A stretch of 64,000 nucleotides of DNA from Psychroserpens mesophilus (GCF_000826645.1 NZ_JXJP01000001.1:1-64000); one strand, 5' to 3'. Positions 18,072 through 27,607 are shown, counted from the first letter of the stretch. Notes: generated by a model not told the origin, from the letters alone. Program-made: numbers and translations.

Positions 18072-20135
18072 TTAACTAATCGGCAATCCGCTATTAACTT
18101 TTGTATCCGGATTGACGAAGACCAATTTGCCTTCAGGTGTTTCGGTCATTAAAATCATGCCTTCACTTTCAACACCACGTAAGGCTCTTGGTGCTAGGTT
18201 GACTAAAACTGTGACTTGCTTTCCCACAACTTCTTCAGGCGTAAAACTTTCAGCAATACCAGACACAATCGTTCGTGTATCAATTCCTGTATCGACTTTT
18301 AGAACCAATAGTTTTTTAGCTTTCGGCATTTTTTCGGCCTCAAGGATGGTTCCAACGCGTAAGTCAAGTTTGGTGAAATCGTCAAAAGAAATGATGTCCT
18401 TTTGAGGTTCGATTTCTTTATTTGCCGCTTCATTTGCTTTTTTGCTGGCTTCAAGTTTTTCCAATTGTGCTTCTATTGTTTTATCTTCAATTTTAGAGAA
18501 TAACAATTCCCCTTTTCCAATTTGATGTCCAGAAGGAATGAGGATGTTCTTAGTTGAAATATCAGTCCAAGTAGATTCCGCATCAAGTGCGGAATGACAA
18601 AGAATACCTTTTAGTTTTTCTGAAGTAAACGGTAAAAAAGGTTCACTCAATGTTGCTAATGCACTTGCAATTTGAAGCGCTACGTACATAATTGTTTTTG
18701 TACGAACTTCATCAGTTTTTACCAGTTTCCATGGTTCTTCGTCTGCTAGATATTTGTTCCCTAAACGCGCCAAATTCATTAATTCCTGACTCGCTTCTCT
18801 AAATCGATAGCGTTCGATGGAGCTTTCAATCACAGAAGGATAGGCTTTTACTGCCGCTAAAGTTTCAGTATCTACTTCAGAAAACTCAGAAGCTTCAGGA
18901 ACTATACCATTGTAATATTTGTTGGTCAAAACCACAACGCGATTGATAAAGTTTCCGAAGATCGCCACCAATTCGTTATTGTTTCTTGCCTGAAAATCTT
19001 TCCATGTAAAATCGTTATCCTTACTTTCTGGAGCATTAGCTGTTAATGCATAGCGCAACACATCCTGTTGATTTGGAAAATCTTCTAAATACTCTGGCAA
19101 CCAAACAGCCCAGTTTTTAGACGTTGATAATTTTTTACCTTCAAGATTTAAAAACTCATTAGCAGGCACATTGTCTGGTAAAATGTAGGAGCCTTCAGCC
19201 TTGAGCATTGCTGGGAAAATGATACAATGAAATACAATGTTATCCTTCCCAATAAAGTGAACGAGTTTCGTGTCTTTGTCTTTCCAGTAAGGTTCCCAAT
19301 CTTTACCCTCACGTGCTGCCCATTCTTTAGTTGAAGAAATATAACCAATAGGTGCATCAAACCATACATAAAGTACTTTGCCTTCGCCTCCAGGAACAGG
19401 AACCGAAATTCCCCAATCCAAATCACGAGTGACAGCTCTCGGACGTAAACCATCATCTATCCACGATTTTACTTGTCCGTAAACATTAGGCTTCCAGTCT
19501 TTTTTATGACCTTTTAAAATCCATTCTTTTAAAAAATCTTCGTGTTTATTTAAAGGTAAAAACCAGTGTTTGGTTTTTTTTAATGTTGGAACATTTCCAG
19601 TAATTGCAGATTTCGGATTGATAAGATCTGTAGCGTTCAAACTTGAACCACAACTTTCACACTGATCTCCATAAGCTTCTTCGTTTCCGCATTTCGGACA
19701 AGTTCCAGTTACGAATCGATCAGCTAAAAACTGATTGGCTTCCTCGTCATACAATTGTTCCGTGACTTCTTCAACAAACTCGTGTTTGTCATATAAAGTT
19801 TTAAAAAATTCTGAAGCAGTATCATGATGAATTTTAGCAGACGTACGCGAATAATTGTCGAATGTAATTCCGAAGTCTTCAAACGATTTTTTAATTATCG
19901 CATGATATTTATCTACGATATCCTGAGGAGACACACCTTCCTTTTTTGCTTTTATCGTAATAGGAACACCATGTTCATCACTTCCACAAATGAATGCCAC
20001 ATCATTTCCTGTTAAACGTTTATAGCGTGCGTAAATATCTGCCGGCACATAAACACCTGCTAAATGCCCAATGTGAATCGGACCATTAGTGTAAGGTAAT
20101 GCAGCAGTAATTGTATATCGTTTTGGAGTATTCAT
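18072..20135 (-). CDS. metG: Methionine--tRNA ligase
   Basis: This 687-residue enzyme charges tRNA-Met. The class I signatures are [10 protein letters not shown] near the N-terminus (HIGH) and KLSTS (KMSKS equivalent). A zinc knuckle has CPKC and CESC pairs around residues 145-165. The C-terminal EMAP/tRNA-binding domain starts near residue 585 ([12 protein letters not shown]). An unusual CHSALDAES stretch at about 512-520, in the linker after the anticodon-binding region, is encoded by a palindromic repeat inserted in frame (18575-18595). The remaining sequence reads through cleanly, so the enzyme is probably functional. A -7 box at 20236 suggests a leader of about 95 bases that contains a second inverted repeat. 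Confidence 0.97.
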   Translation of the reverse strand: MNTPKRYTITAALPYTNGPIHIGHLAGVYVPADIYARYKRLTGNDVAFICGSDEHGVPITIKAKKEGVSPQDIVDKYHAIIKKSFEDFGITFDNYSRTSAKIHHDTASEFFKTLYDKHEFVEEVTEQLYDEEANQFLADRFVTGTCPKCGNEEAYGDQCESCGSSLNATDLINPKSAITGNVPTLKKTKHWFLPLNKHEDFLKEWILKGHKKDWKPNVYGQVKSWIDDGLRPRAVTRDLDWGISVPVPGGEGKVLYVWFDAPIGYISSTKEWAAREGKDWEPYWKDKDTKLVHFIGKDNIVFHCIIFPAMLKAEGSYILPDNVPANEFLNLEGKKLSTSKNWAVWLPEYLEDFPNQQDVLRYALTANAPESKDNDFTWKDFQARNNNELVAIFGNFINRVVVLTNKYYNGIVPEASEFSEVDTETLAAVKAYPSVIESSIERYRFREASQELMNLARLGNKYLADEEPWKLVKTDEVRTKTIMYVALQIASALATLSEPFLPFTSEKLKGILCHSALDAESTWTDISTKNILIPSGHQIGKGELLFSKIEDKTIEAQLEKLEASKKANEAANKEIEPQKDIISFDDFTKLDLRVGTILEAEKMPKAKKLLVLKVDTGIDTRTIVSGIAESFTPEEVVGKQVTVLVNLAPRALRGVESEGMILMTETPEGKLVFVNPDTKVNSGLPIS
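18575..18595. repeat. Palindromic repeat element inside metG
   Basis: ATTCCGCA and TGCGGAAT pair around TCAAG. The 27-base element encodes CHSALDAES in frame within metG. Similar GCGGAAT palindromes are common dispersed elements in bacterial intergenic regions, so this looks like an insertion into a permissive linker. Confidence 0.75.
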
Positions 20136-20150
20136 TTTATGTAAACTAAA

Positions 20151-20211
20151 TTGTCAGGCCGAGCGCAGTCGAGACCTAATTTAAACCTCTCGACTGCGCT
20201 CGAGGAGACAA
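20151..20211. repeat. Inverted repeat element in the metG leader
   Basis: The arms 20161-20174 (GAGCGCAGTCGAGA) and 20188-20201 are perfect reverse complements. The similarity extends to TTGTC...GACAA at the outer ends, giving arms of 24 bases with a few mismatches around a 13-base loop. Elements with a CTCGACTGCGCTCGA core recur between genes in flavobacteria. It has no T run and would form a stable hairpin in the metG 5' leader. Confidence 0.75.
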
Positions 20212-20235
20212 ACACCTTAATGTTTTTTGCAGCCA

Positions 20236-20243
20236 CAAAAGTA
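20236..20243 (-). promoter_or_regulatory. -7 promoter box (TACTTTTG) for metG
   Basis: A TAnnTTTG match on the minus strand about 100 bases upstream of metG, upstream of the inverted repeat. Confidence 0.45.
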
Positions 20244-20286
20244 CACATTTTGAAAGCGATTTAGAAAAAAAATGTACATTTACAAT

Positions 20287-21297
20287 ATGTCTAAAATTCA
20301 TTATTTTTTACTCTTGGCTTGTACGCTTTTTTTCTTCGGAAATAGCCAAGCTCAAGATGTATCTATTCAACAAAACCTAACTGCTTTGATACAACCACCT
20401 TATTTAAAAACTGGAGATACTGTTGCGATTGTTGCGCCTGCTGGAATATTAAAAAACAGAAATGATGAAGTAGAACGAGCTGTTGCTTTATTGAAAAGTT
20501 GGGGATTGAATGTTGTCGTTGGTAAACACGTGTTTAGTCAGGCAGATCATTTTGCAGGTACAGATGCAGAGCGTTGTGAAGATTTTCAAAATGCATTAGA
20601 CGACCCAAAAATTAGTGCAATCTGGTGTGCCAGAGGTGGCTACGGAACGGTTCGGATTTTAGATAAATTAGACTATACGAAGTTTAAAGAACATCCAAAA
20701 TGGATGATTGGTTACAGCGATATTACGGCATTGCACAATCAAATTCATAATGAAGGTTATCAATCTATTCATGCGTTGATGTGTGTGAGTTTGACTAAAG
20801 ATTTAGACGATATTAAAGAAAGCCTAGAAACGTTTAAGTCCACCATATTTGGAAATCCTGTAAACTTTACTTTAGAAGGTTCAAGTTATAATAGAGTAGG
20901 CAATGCCACTGGACAATTGGTTGGAGGGAATTTAACCATGCTTCACACCATGTTGGGTTCAAAAACAAGCATTGATGTCTCTGGTAAAATCTTGTTTATT
21001 GAAGAAATAGGTGAATACAAATACCATATTGATCGCATGCTTCAAAGTTTGAAACGTGCAGGTTATTTTGATGATTGTAAAGGAGTAATTGTTGGTGATA
21101 TGAGTAAACTTAGAAAAAACACTACACTTTGGGGAACGACTATCGAACAGCTAATTTTAGATGCATTAGCTGATTATGATTTTCCGATAGCATTTAATAT
21201 GCCAGCAGGTCATGAAAACGATAATCGCGCTATGGTTTTTGGAAAAGTGATTCAGTTGAAGGTGGAGAAAGATGAATCAACACTAGTTTATAAATAA
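20287..21297 (+). CDS. LD-carboxypeptidase (peptidase S66)
   Basis: From the ATG at 20287 this is a 336-residue protein; an in-frame ATG at 20272 would add five residues. It has a signal peptide ending near GNSQAQ, so it acts in the periplasm. S66 enzymes remove the terminal D-Ala from murein tetrapeptides. Key motifs are IVAPAG, ARGGYG, GYSDITAL with the nucleophile Ser (residue 144), the catalytic Glu in FIEEIGEYKYHIDRM, and His in NMPAGHENDN. It is divergent from metG and followed on the same strand, after 111 bases, by the membrane-tethered regulator. Confidence 0.93.
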   Translation: MSKIHYFLLLACTLFFFGNSQAQDVSIQQNLTALIQPPYLKTGDTVAIVAPAGILKNRNDEVERAVALLKSWGLNVVVGKHVFSQADHFAGTDAERCEDFQNALDDPKISAIWCARGGYGTVRILDKLDYTKFKEHPKWMIGYSDITALHNQIHNEGYQSIHALMCVSLTKDLDDIKESLETFKSTIFGNPVNFTLEGSSYNRVGNATGQLVGGNLTMLHTMLGSKTSIDVSGKILFIEEIGEYKYHIDRMLQSLKRAGYFDDCKGVIVGDMSKLRKNTTLWGTTIEQLILDALADYDFPIAFNMPAGHENDNRAMVFGKVIQLKVEKDESTLVYK

Positions 21298-21408
21298 TCT
21301 TTTGTTCAAGAAACGTCTTCAACGACTTAAAGTAAAGTGTCAAAAAAGTGTAAAATAAATGTGAATAGGTTAGATGTCACTCTTATTTATCATTTATTTG
21401 TAGTGCTT

Positions 21409-22248
21409 ATGAAAAGATACCTTTATTTAGTTTTATTGCTTTTAGGAATTCTAAATTTATCGTCTTGTGCTAAAGACGATTCACATAGAGAACTTACAAA
21501 AATTGCACTTAGAGATGTTGGTCATCAATTGTTGCTATCCAATCAGGATTCTACATCTTTAATATTGCCAGTGCTTGAAACAGCATCTGATACATACCAG
21601 TTATCATTTCAAAATGAACTCGGTTTTAAACCCGACAGTCTTGTAATTTTCGTTAAAAACAGCCTTGAAAAAGCAGGTTTACCTGATCATTATCGCGTTG
21701 AGGTCTTTCAATGTGAAGATAATGAAGTGGCTTATAGTTATGAGATGAAAAATGAACAGGAACAAAGTCTTATTCCTTGTGCTGGACGCGCTTTGCCTCT
21801 TAATTGTTATACCATTCAAGTTCGTTTTGAAGGTAGAAAAGAGCAATTTTCATTGCTTTACTTGTGGCTCATTGTTCCTCTTATTTTAATTATTTGGTTG
21901 TTATTTAAACGGAAAATAACAACAACTCAATCAGTAACAGAGCATCCGTTTTATACCATTGGAAACTATAAATTTGATAAAGATCAAAGTAAATTAATTT
22001 ATGTAAAAAAAGAGATTGGCTTATCTAAAAAGGAATGTGAGCTTTTAGAAATTTTATGCGACAATTTAAATGACGTGGTTAAAAGAGATGAATTATCCAA
22101 GCGCGTTTGGGAAGATCATGGTGTTTTCGTCGGTAGAAGCTTAGACACCTATATTTCTAAATTGAGAAAAAAATTAAAAGAAGATTCGTCCATAAAAATC
22201 ACGAATGTTCATGGTGTTGGATATAAATTAGAAGTACTCAAGCCCTAG
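21409..22248 (+). CDS. Membrane-tethered winged-helix transcriptional regulator
   Basis: From the ATG at 21409 (MKRYLYLVLL) this is 279 residues. An N-terminal hydrophobic segment ends in a lipobox-like LSSC (Cys20). A putative periplasmic sensor domain covers about 22-145 with three cysteines. A transmembrane helix lies at about 147-167, followed by a cytoplasmic OmpR/PhoB-type winged helix at about 180-279 (LSKKECELLEILC, RSLDTYISKLRKKL, TNVHGVGYKL). The DNA-binding domain is at the C-terminus, opposite to ToxR/CadC. It should sense an envelope signal and act on transcription directly, with no phosphorelay receiver domain. Targets are unknown. A start at 21337 is possible but adds a non-hydrophobic leader. 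Confidence 0.8.
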   Translation: MKRYLYLVLLLLGILNLSSCAKDDSHRELTKIALRDVGHQLLLSNQDSTSLILPVLETASDTYQLSFQNELGFKPDSLVIFVKNSLEKAGLPDHYRVEVFQCEDNEVAYSYEMKNEQEQSLIPCAGRALPLNCYTIQVRFEGRKEQFSLLYLWLIVPLILIIWLLFKRKITTTQSVTEHPFYTIGNYKFDKDQSKLIYVKKEIGLSKKECELLEILCDNLNDVVKRDELSKRVWEDHGVFVGRSLDTYISKLRKKLKEDSSIKITNVHGVGYKLEVLKP

Positions 22249-22252
22249 AAAT

Positions 22253-23236
22253 TTAGTTTTTTACAAATTTTTCTATTCTTGATTGTTCTCCATTAATAAT
22301 TTTGAAAAAGTAAATGCCACTGCTTAATTCTGAAACATCAATTTTTCTTTGATTCTTTTCTGAATTAAGAATGACCCTTCCGTTAATATCGATGATAGTG
22401 ACAGTGTCATATATGATGTTGGTCTTTATATTTATATAACTTTTTACAGGATTAGGATAAAATATAATGTCTGAACTGAAGAAATTATATTCCTCAACAG
22501 ATAGTGAACAAGGGTTTGTAGTTAAAGTAGAATTACAATTTGCTGCTAAATATTCAGTATTAGTTGCTAAACCGAAAATGGATGTGTCATGGGTAAAATT
22601 CAGTGGAGTTAATGTATCGTTTTCCAGATCTATTTCAAATAATTCAAAATCTCTACTTATAATTAGCGTATTATCTCCACACGAATTCACATGATTTGCA
22701 ATCCCATAAGCGTTCCAAAAAGAAGAATCAGGAAGACAAAAAATAGCATCAATAGTATCATTGTAAATATTATAAGCACTAATTTGATCAGTGCCAGAAC
22801 GTTTAAAAATAAGATTTCCCTTGTAAAAAACAAGGTCACCAGGAGTTTGAACACCTAAATTTGCTATAAGTTCAAGAGAATTATTTGTGATATCGTATTT
22901 AAATAAATTTTGAAGCTCGGTTAAAAAATACAAATCATTATTGTGGCCTGCTGTTAATGATGTATTAGAGCCAAATGAGTTTGATATTATAAATACCTCA
23001 CTCAACTGGTCGTTACTAACATCATAATGGTATAATCTGGTACCTGAGGTTAAGTAAATTTCTCCTAAACTTGTCACAGCAATATCTGAGAAATAATTTT
23101 CAAATTGTTTAATTAATGTAGGCAGACCATTTTGGTCATAAGCAACAATTTTGAAAGACTCATCAATAACATACAGCGTTTGAGCGTAATTATGGCTGCA
23201 ATAAATGAAGGTTAAGAATATGATGAGTTTTTTCAC
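22253..23236 (-). CDS. Secreted T9SS type A cargo protein, propeller-like
   Basis: This 327-residue protein has a signal peptide (ending near HNYAQ). The central region at about 20-240 carries repeated short strands such as LYVIDESFKIVAY, IYLTSGTRLYHYD and LYFLTELQNLFKYD, suggesting a beta-propeller. The last 75 residues (IIFYPNPVKSYINI, ITIIDINGRV-like, LSSGIYFFKI, EKFVKN) are a T9SS type A sorting domain. It is exported across the outer membrane; function unknown. It is convergent with the regulator gene, with only four bases between them. Confidence 0.87.
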   Translation of the reverse strand: MKKLIIFLTFIYCSHNYAQTLYVIDESFKIVAYDQNGLPTLIKQFENYFSDIAVTSLGEIYLTSGTRLYHYDVSNDQLSEVFIISNSFGSNTSLTAGHNNDLYFLTELQNLFKYDITNNSLELIANLGVQTPGDLVFYKGNLIFKRSGTDQISAYNIYNDTIDAIFCLPDSSFWNAYGIANHVNSCGDNTLIISRDFELFEIDLENDTLTPLNFTHDTSIFGLATNTEYLAANCNSTLTTNPCSLSVEEYNFFSSDIIFYPNPVKSYINIKTNIIYDTVTIIDINGRVILNSEKNQRKIDVSELSSGIYFFKIINGEQSRIEKFVKN

Positions 23237-23308
23237 ATCTATAAATTTAGTATATTGATTATAAGATACAACTAAGCTAATAAGGTTGCGTAATTATTAT
23301 ATCTATTT

Positions 23309-23668
23309 ATGGCAAATCATAATGACTTAGGACAAAAAGGAGAAGAACTGGCAGTAGATTTTTTACTGAAACACGGTTATGAGATTCTATCTCGCAATTA
23401 TATCTTTCAAAAGGCAGAAGTTGATATCATTGCTCAAAAGGAAGATGTTTTAGCCATTGTTGAAGTAAAAACACGATCAACTAATGTGTTTGGAAATCCA
23501 CAAGACTTTTTAAAGCCAAAGCAAATTCAAAGAATTGTCAAAGCAGTCGATCATTTTGTGACCTCACATCAGCTTGATGTCGAAGTACGTTTTGATATCA
23601 TTGCCATTGTTAAAAATGGAAATCAATTCGATATTGAACATTTGGAAAATGCCTATTATCATTTTTGA
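23309..23668 (+). CDS. YraN/UPF0102 endonuclease-like protein
   Basis: This 119-residue protein matches the YraN family: LGQKGEELAVDFLLKHGYEIL at the N-terminus, then AEVDIIAQ and LAIVEVKTRS, which supply the Asp and Glu-x-Lys of a PD-(D/E)XK nuclease core. The biological role is poorly defined. It is convergent with the PLP-enzyme gene, with two bases between stops. Confidence 0.92.
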   Translation: MANHNDLGQKGEELAVDFLLKHGYEILSRNYIFQKAEVDIIAQKEDVLAIVEVKTRSTNVFGNPQDFLKPKQIQRIVKAVDHFVTSHQLDVEVRFDIIAIVKNGNQFDIEHLENAYYHF

Positions 23669-23670
23669 CT

Positions 23671-25518
23671 TTAAGAAATAGCTCTTACAAAATCTAAAAA
23701 GACCTCTTTGTGACGCTCTAAATCCATATTTGGAGACAAGGCAACGCGCGCAATATAATCTTTGTCACCTTCTTTTGTTGTTCCTTGAGTTGATGTTGCA
23801 GGTATCGTCCAGTAACAGCCTTTTAGTTGTCCGTAGCTAACACAATATTTGCTTTCATCAGGAATTTCGGTAATCATCAAATGGATTAATTTATGATTCA
23901 AAGTTCTTTTGTACGCTTCTTTTTCTTCAGCAGTATTTCCTTTGGTTGGAAGATCAAGTGAAAACACAGAAGGCATAAAACCTTGATTTGCTAGGTCTTC
24001 GGAAACAAAATTGATTTTGGCAGCAGGTAAAACCACCTTAATGAAATTTACAAATTCTCGAGTGTTTTTATAAGCATCAACTATGCGCTGATTCATTGAA
24101 GGCAACTGATGTGCTAAAATTTCCATTTGATGAGAAGTCGCTTCATTGTCGCATAACATGAGATGCGTTTCAATGTATGCCATCAAAGCTTCAGCTTTAG
24201 TATTACCAACACAATAACCAGCAGTACATTGTCCGCCACTAGGAAATTTTGATCCACTGGCGTAAGAAATACTTCTAACTTCAGATAAGGTATGTCCTTC
24301 GCCTAAAAAGTGAACATTCGGACAAAAAGTTTGGTCTAAAATAAAAACAGGATCGATAGCATTATTGCCTGAAGCTGTTTTACGAACTTTACCTAAAGTT
24401 GCTTTTAATTGTTTCAGATTAGGCACTTCAACTCTAGGATTCGTTGGAATTTCAGCAATGATGTAAGGAATGGCATCTTCTTTAGCGATTTTCTCTAATA
24501 TGACATCAATACTTTGAACCATGTCATTATCACCATCAACAGGTAAATCAACAATTTCTACATTATCAATGCAAGCCGCAACTCGTCTAGCCTGATCGTT
24601 TGTACCACCATAGCAATTTGGAGGAACAATAAATTTTATAGCTTTTTCTTTATGATGTTCTTGAGCATAATGAACCAGTCCCATCATAATTGCATACTGA
24701 ATGGAAAGTCCGCTTGATCCAACTAAAGGTTTTTCAGTAGTACCAGTGATAGCAGTAATTGAATTTAAAACGCGTGCTTTAGTCGCACTGATGTTATTTT
24801 CAGTCTTTATACCAGAAGATGAATCAACGAGTAATTTTAGAGCTTCGAAACAATTAACAGGTGTCATTGCAATGGTTTCTCTTCTGCGAACATGTTGAAT
24901 GTCTGAAATATACGCAGCGTTTAGTTCGCCATTAACTAGTAATACACTTCCTAAGGAATCGTGTATATTTATGAAAAAGTCAATATTAGGATGAAGATCG
25001 CTTTTAAAAATCTCTTTGTCTTGCGAAATGAAAATAGTGCTACCTTCAAATGCTGGAACATCTTCTGGTTGTTCAACCTTCATTACTTCAAATGTATAGC
25101 CATACACACGCTTTATAATGTCAACATCAAATTCGTCTGGTAACTCGTCTTTGAAAGTAATTAGAGTGTTTTTATGATTTAGTAAGTTCTTTCTCAGAAC
25201 AGCCAAAACAGGAATCGTCTTTGATGAAAAGCTTATCACTTGTTCTGAATCTAAGTGATTTATATGCGCAATAGTCCATTCTAAAACGCTAGATAAAGGG
25301 TGACCTAAACGAATGTAATCGTAAGCTGTGGGTAAAATATGGAGTGCTGAAGTTTCAGAGTTGTTGGCATTAAAAAGAACTTCAAACTGGTCTAAGAATT
25401 GAGTTTTAGCCAGTTCTTCATTGTAAATATCAAGTCGATGCGTTGTTAAATTTAGCCAATCGGTTGGTAAATTTTCTAAAACAGCCTTAATATAGTTCAG
25501 TAATTTCGTGTCTTTCAT
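23671..25518 (-). CDS. PLP-dependent Cys/Met-metabolism family enzyme with long N-terminal region
   Basis: The C-terminal part of this 615-residue protein (about 240-615) follows the cystathionine gamma-synthase fold type I pattern: GSSGLSIQYAIM, IIAEIPTNPRVEVPN, DQTFCPN with cofactor-binding Asp395, and SGSKFPSGGQ with the PLP lysine at 424. The usual family members are about 380-400 residues. The first roughly 230 residues here have no recognised domain. Substrate and reaction (a gamma- or beta-eliminating or replacing lyase is likely) cannot be fixed. It is the last gene of the yicC-gmk-nadD operon, 18 bases after nadD. Confidence 0.8.
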   Translation of the reverse strand: MKDTKLLNYIKAVLENLPTDWLNLTTHRLDIYNEELAKTQFLDQFEVLFNANNSETSALHILPTAYDYIRLGHPLSSVLEWTIAHINHLDSEQVISFSSKTIPVLAVLRKNLLNHKNTLITFKDELPDEFDVDIIKRVYGYTFEVMKVEQPEDVPAFEGSTIFISQDKEIFKSDLHPNIDFFINIHDSLGSVLLVNGELNAAYISDIQHVRRRETIAMTPVNCFEALKLLVDSSSGIKTENNISATKARVLNSITAITGTTEKPLVGSSGLSIQYAIMMGLVHYAQEHHKEKAIKFIVPPNCYGGTNDQARRVAACIDNVEIVDLPVDGDNDMVQSIDVILEKIAKEDAIPYIIAEIPTNPRVEVPNLKQLKATLGKVRKTASGNNAIDPVFILDQTFCPNVHFLGEGHTLSEVRSISYASGSKFPSGGQCTAGYCVGNTKAEALMAYIETHLMLCDNEATSHQMEILAHQLPSMNQRIVDAYKNTREFVNFIKVVLPAAKINFVSEDLANQGFMPSVFSLDLPTKGNTAEEKEAYKRTLNHKLIHLMITEIPDESKYCVSYGQLKGCYWTIPATSTQGTTKEGDKDYIARVALSPNMDLERHKEVFLDFVRAIS

Positions 25519-25536
25519 AGATCCTTCTTCAGTTGT

Positions 25537-26115
25537 TTATTTATAAAAATTCATTTCATCCAGATACTCCCAAACATGTTCAGGAAGCATAGGTCTGACA
25601 TTTTTACCTTCCTTAATTGAATTTCTGATAAATGTTGACGATAATTCCATAATAGGCGCATCAACTTTGTGAATTTTAGTATGATTATCAAATTGTGTCT
25701 CAATATGTCCTTCAGAAATTCTTGGATACACATAGATGTCGTGATTTTCTAAGATGAGTTCATAATTTTTCCACTTGTGGAAACTCTTCAGATTGTCTTC
25801 ACCCATAATAAGTGCAAACGTATAATCTGGATATTTTTCTTTGAGATACGTCAACGTATTGATGGTATAATTGGGTTGCGGTAAATTAAATTCAATATCG
25901 CTGGGTTCTAGTTTAGAATAATCTTCGGTAGCACGATATACCATTTCGTAGCGTTGACGATTATCTAGCAACGAGCTTTTCTTTTTAAACGGGCTATGTG
26001 GTGTGACTACAAACCAGATTTTGTCTAAATCGCTGTATTCAGCTAAATGGTTGGCAATGGTAAGATGTCCAACGTGAATGGGATTAAACGTTCCAAAATA
26101 CAAGCCGACTTTCAT
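25537..26115 (-). CDS. nadD: Nicotinate-nucleotide adenylyltransferase
   Basis: This 192-residue enzyme adenylates nicotinate mononucleotide in NAD synthesis. The nucleotidyltransferase motif GTFNPIHVGH (His14, His17) and the C-terminal LSSTFIRNSI motif are intact, and length is normal. It lies three bases downstream of gmk in the yicC-gmk-nadD-PLP enzyme operon. Confidence 0.96.
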   Translation of the reverse strand: MKVGLYFGTFNPIHVGHLTIANHLAEYSDLDKIWFVVTPHSPFKKKSSLLDNRQRYEMVYRATEDYSKLEPSDIEFNLPQPNYTINTLTYLKEKYPDYTFALIMGEDNLKSFHKWKNYELILENHDIYVYPRISEGHIETQFDNHTKIHKVDAPIMELSSTFIRNSIKEGKNVRPMLPEHVWEYLDEMNFYK

Positions 26116-26118
26116 GAC

Positions 26119-26709
26119 TTAGGAGTTTACAAAATTTGACACCAAGTTATAAGCATCGTCCAATGCTTTGTCTAAATCTTTATTAAGGACGATTTCATCA
26201 AATAGAGGAGCAGTTGCCAGTTCGGCAGGAGCTTTTGCTACACGCATACTAATCTTTTCAGGACTTTCTTCACCACGCTCTTTAAGTCTGATGATTAGTT
26301 CGTTTAAATCGGGTGGTTTTACAAAAATAGCTAAGGTCTCTTTTGGGAATTTCTTTTTAATACGTAATCCGCCAGATACGTCAATATCAAAAATAACGTT
26401 TTTACCTTTTCCCCAAATGCGTTCGATTTCAGTTTTTAAAGTTCCGTAGAAATTATCACGATACACTTCTTCCCATTCTAAAAACTCATCGTTTTTAATC
26501 CTGTTCTTAAAATCTTTAACATCTAGAAAATAATAATCTTTTCCATGAATTTCATTGCCTCGTTTTTCTCTTGATGTTGCTGAAATAGAAAACTCTAAAT
26601 TGAGTTCTTTCTGCTGGAGTAAATGCCTTACAATAGTAGTTTTTCCAGAACCAGAAGGTGCTGAAAACACGATTAATTTCCCTCTGTTTTTATTTTTTAT
26701 TTCTGACAC
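26119..26709 (-). CDS. gmk: Guanylate kinase
   Basis: This 196-residue enzyme phosphorylates GMP to GDP. The P-loop SAPSGSGKTT covers residues 17-25 (Lys23), followed by SATSREKRGNEIHGKDYYF for GMP binding and the VIFDIDVSGG strand. The operon partners are yicC, 40 bases upstream, and nadD, three bases downstream. Confidence 0.97.
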   Translation of the reverse strand: MSEIKNKNRGKLIVFSAPSGSGKTTIVRHLLQQKELNLEFSISATSREKRGNEIHGKDYYFLDVKDFKNRIKNDEFLEWEEVYRDNFYGTLKTEIERIWGKGKNVIFDIDVSGGLRIKKKFPKETLAIFVKPPDLNELIIRLKERGEESPEKISMRVAKAPAELATAPLFDEIVLNKDLDKALDDAYNLVSNFVNS

Positions 26710-26749
26710 TGATTAAATCGATTCTATAATTTTACAAACAATTAATTAG

Positions 26750-27607
26750 TTAAAGCACATTCAATAACTGTTCCTTAATTTTTTCAAGCTCATCTTTCAT
26801 TTGAACGACCAGCTTTTGCATTGGCGCATAATTAGATTTTGAACCAATGGTATTAATTTCTCGTCCCATTTCCTGAGAAATAAAACCCAATTTTTTACCA
26901 TTGGAATCATCAGATTTTAAAGCCTTCTGGAAGTAGTCTAAATGGTTTTTTAAACGCACTTTTTCTTCGGTAATGTCAAATTTTTCAATGTAATACACAA
27001 GTTCTTGCTCAAAACGGTTTTCATCAACTTTTTCTTTAATTTCAGCAATCCCTTTATTTAATCGTTCGCGAACACCATCAATACGATCAGGATCCATTTC
27101 AATGACCTGATCTAATAACTCTGAAATATTTTCAGCACGAGTAATAAATTCATCCTCGAGACTCTTGCCTTCATCAATTCTATATTGTTGGATCTTTTCA
27201 AGGCTACTGTCAATTTCTTTTGAAATTTGTGACCATTCATCTTCATCGATTTCATCACGTTCGGTAGTCACAGCATCTGGAAGTCGAATGGCCATTTTTA
27301 ATAATTCGGTTTCATCTCCATCAACGACTTCTTTAAGTTGTTTGATGTACTGTTTTACAACTGTTTTATTAATTTGCGTTGAGGTTTCTTCGCCAGTTAT
27401 TTCCATATATAATGAAAAATCGATTTTACCTCTTACCAGCTTAGAAGCGATAAGTTTTCTAATGCTTAGTTCTTTTTCACGATACAATGAAGGCATTCTT
27501 GTATTCAGATCTAAGTTTTTGCTGTTTAGCGATTTTACTTCTATCGATATCTTTTTGGTTGGAAGTTGAATTACAGATTTCCCGTAACCAGTCATTGATT
27601 GTATCAT
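26750..27607 (-). CDS. yicC: YicC/YloC-family endoribonuclease
   Basis: This 285-residue protein begins MIQSMTGYGKS, the standard YicC N-terminus, at the ATG at 27607. A further-upstream start at 27631 would lie inside the -7 promoter box at 27629 and is rejected. The C-terminal DUF1732 part has GFISQEMGREINTIGSKS and MKDELEKIKEQ. Family members are stress-related endoribonucleases acting on RNA. It is the first gene of the operon with gmk, a linkage common in bacteria. Confidence 0.94.
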   Translation of the reverse strand: MIQSMTGYGKSVIQLPTKKISIEVKSLNSKNLDLNTRMPSLYREKELSIRKLIASKLVRGKIDFSLYMEITGEETSTQINKTVVKQYIKQLKEVVDGDETELLKMAIRLPDAVTTERDEIDEDEWSQISKEIDSSLEKIQQYRIDEGKSLEDEFITRAENISELLDQVIEMDPDRIDGVRERLNKGIAEIKEKVDENRFEQELVYYIEKFDITEEKVRLKNHLDYFQKALKSDDSNGKKLGFISQEMGREINTIGSKSNYAPMQKLVVQMKDELEKIKEQLLNVL

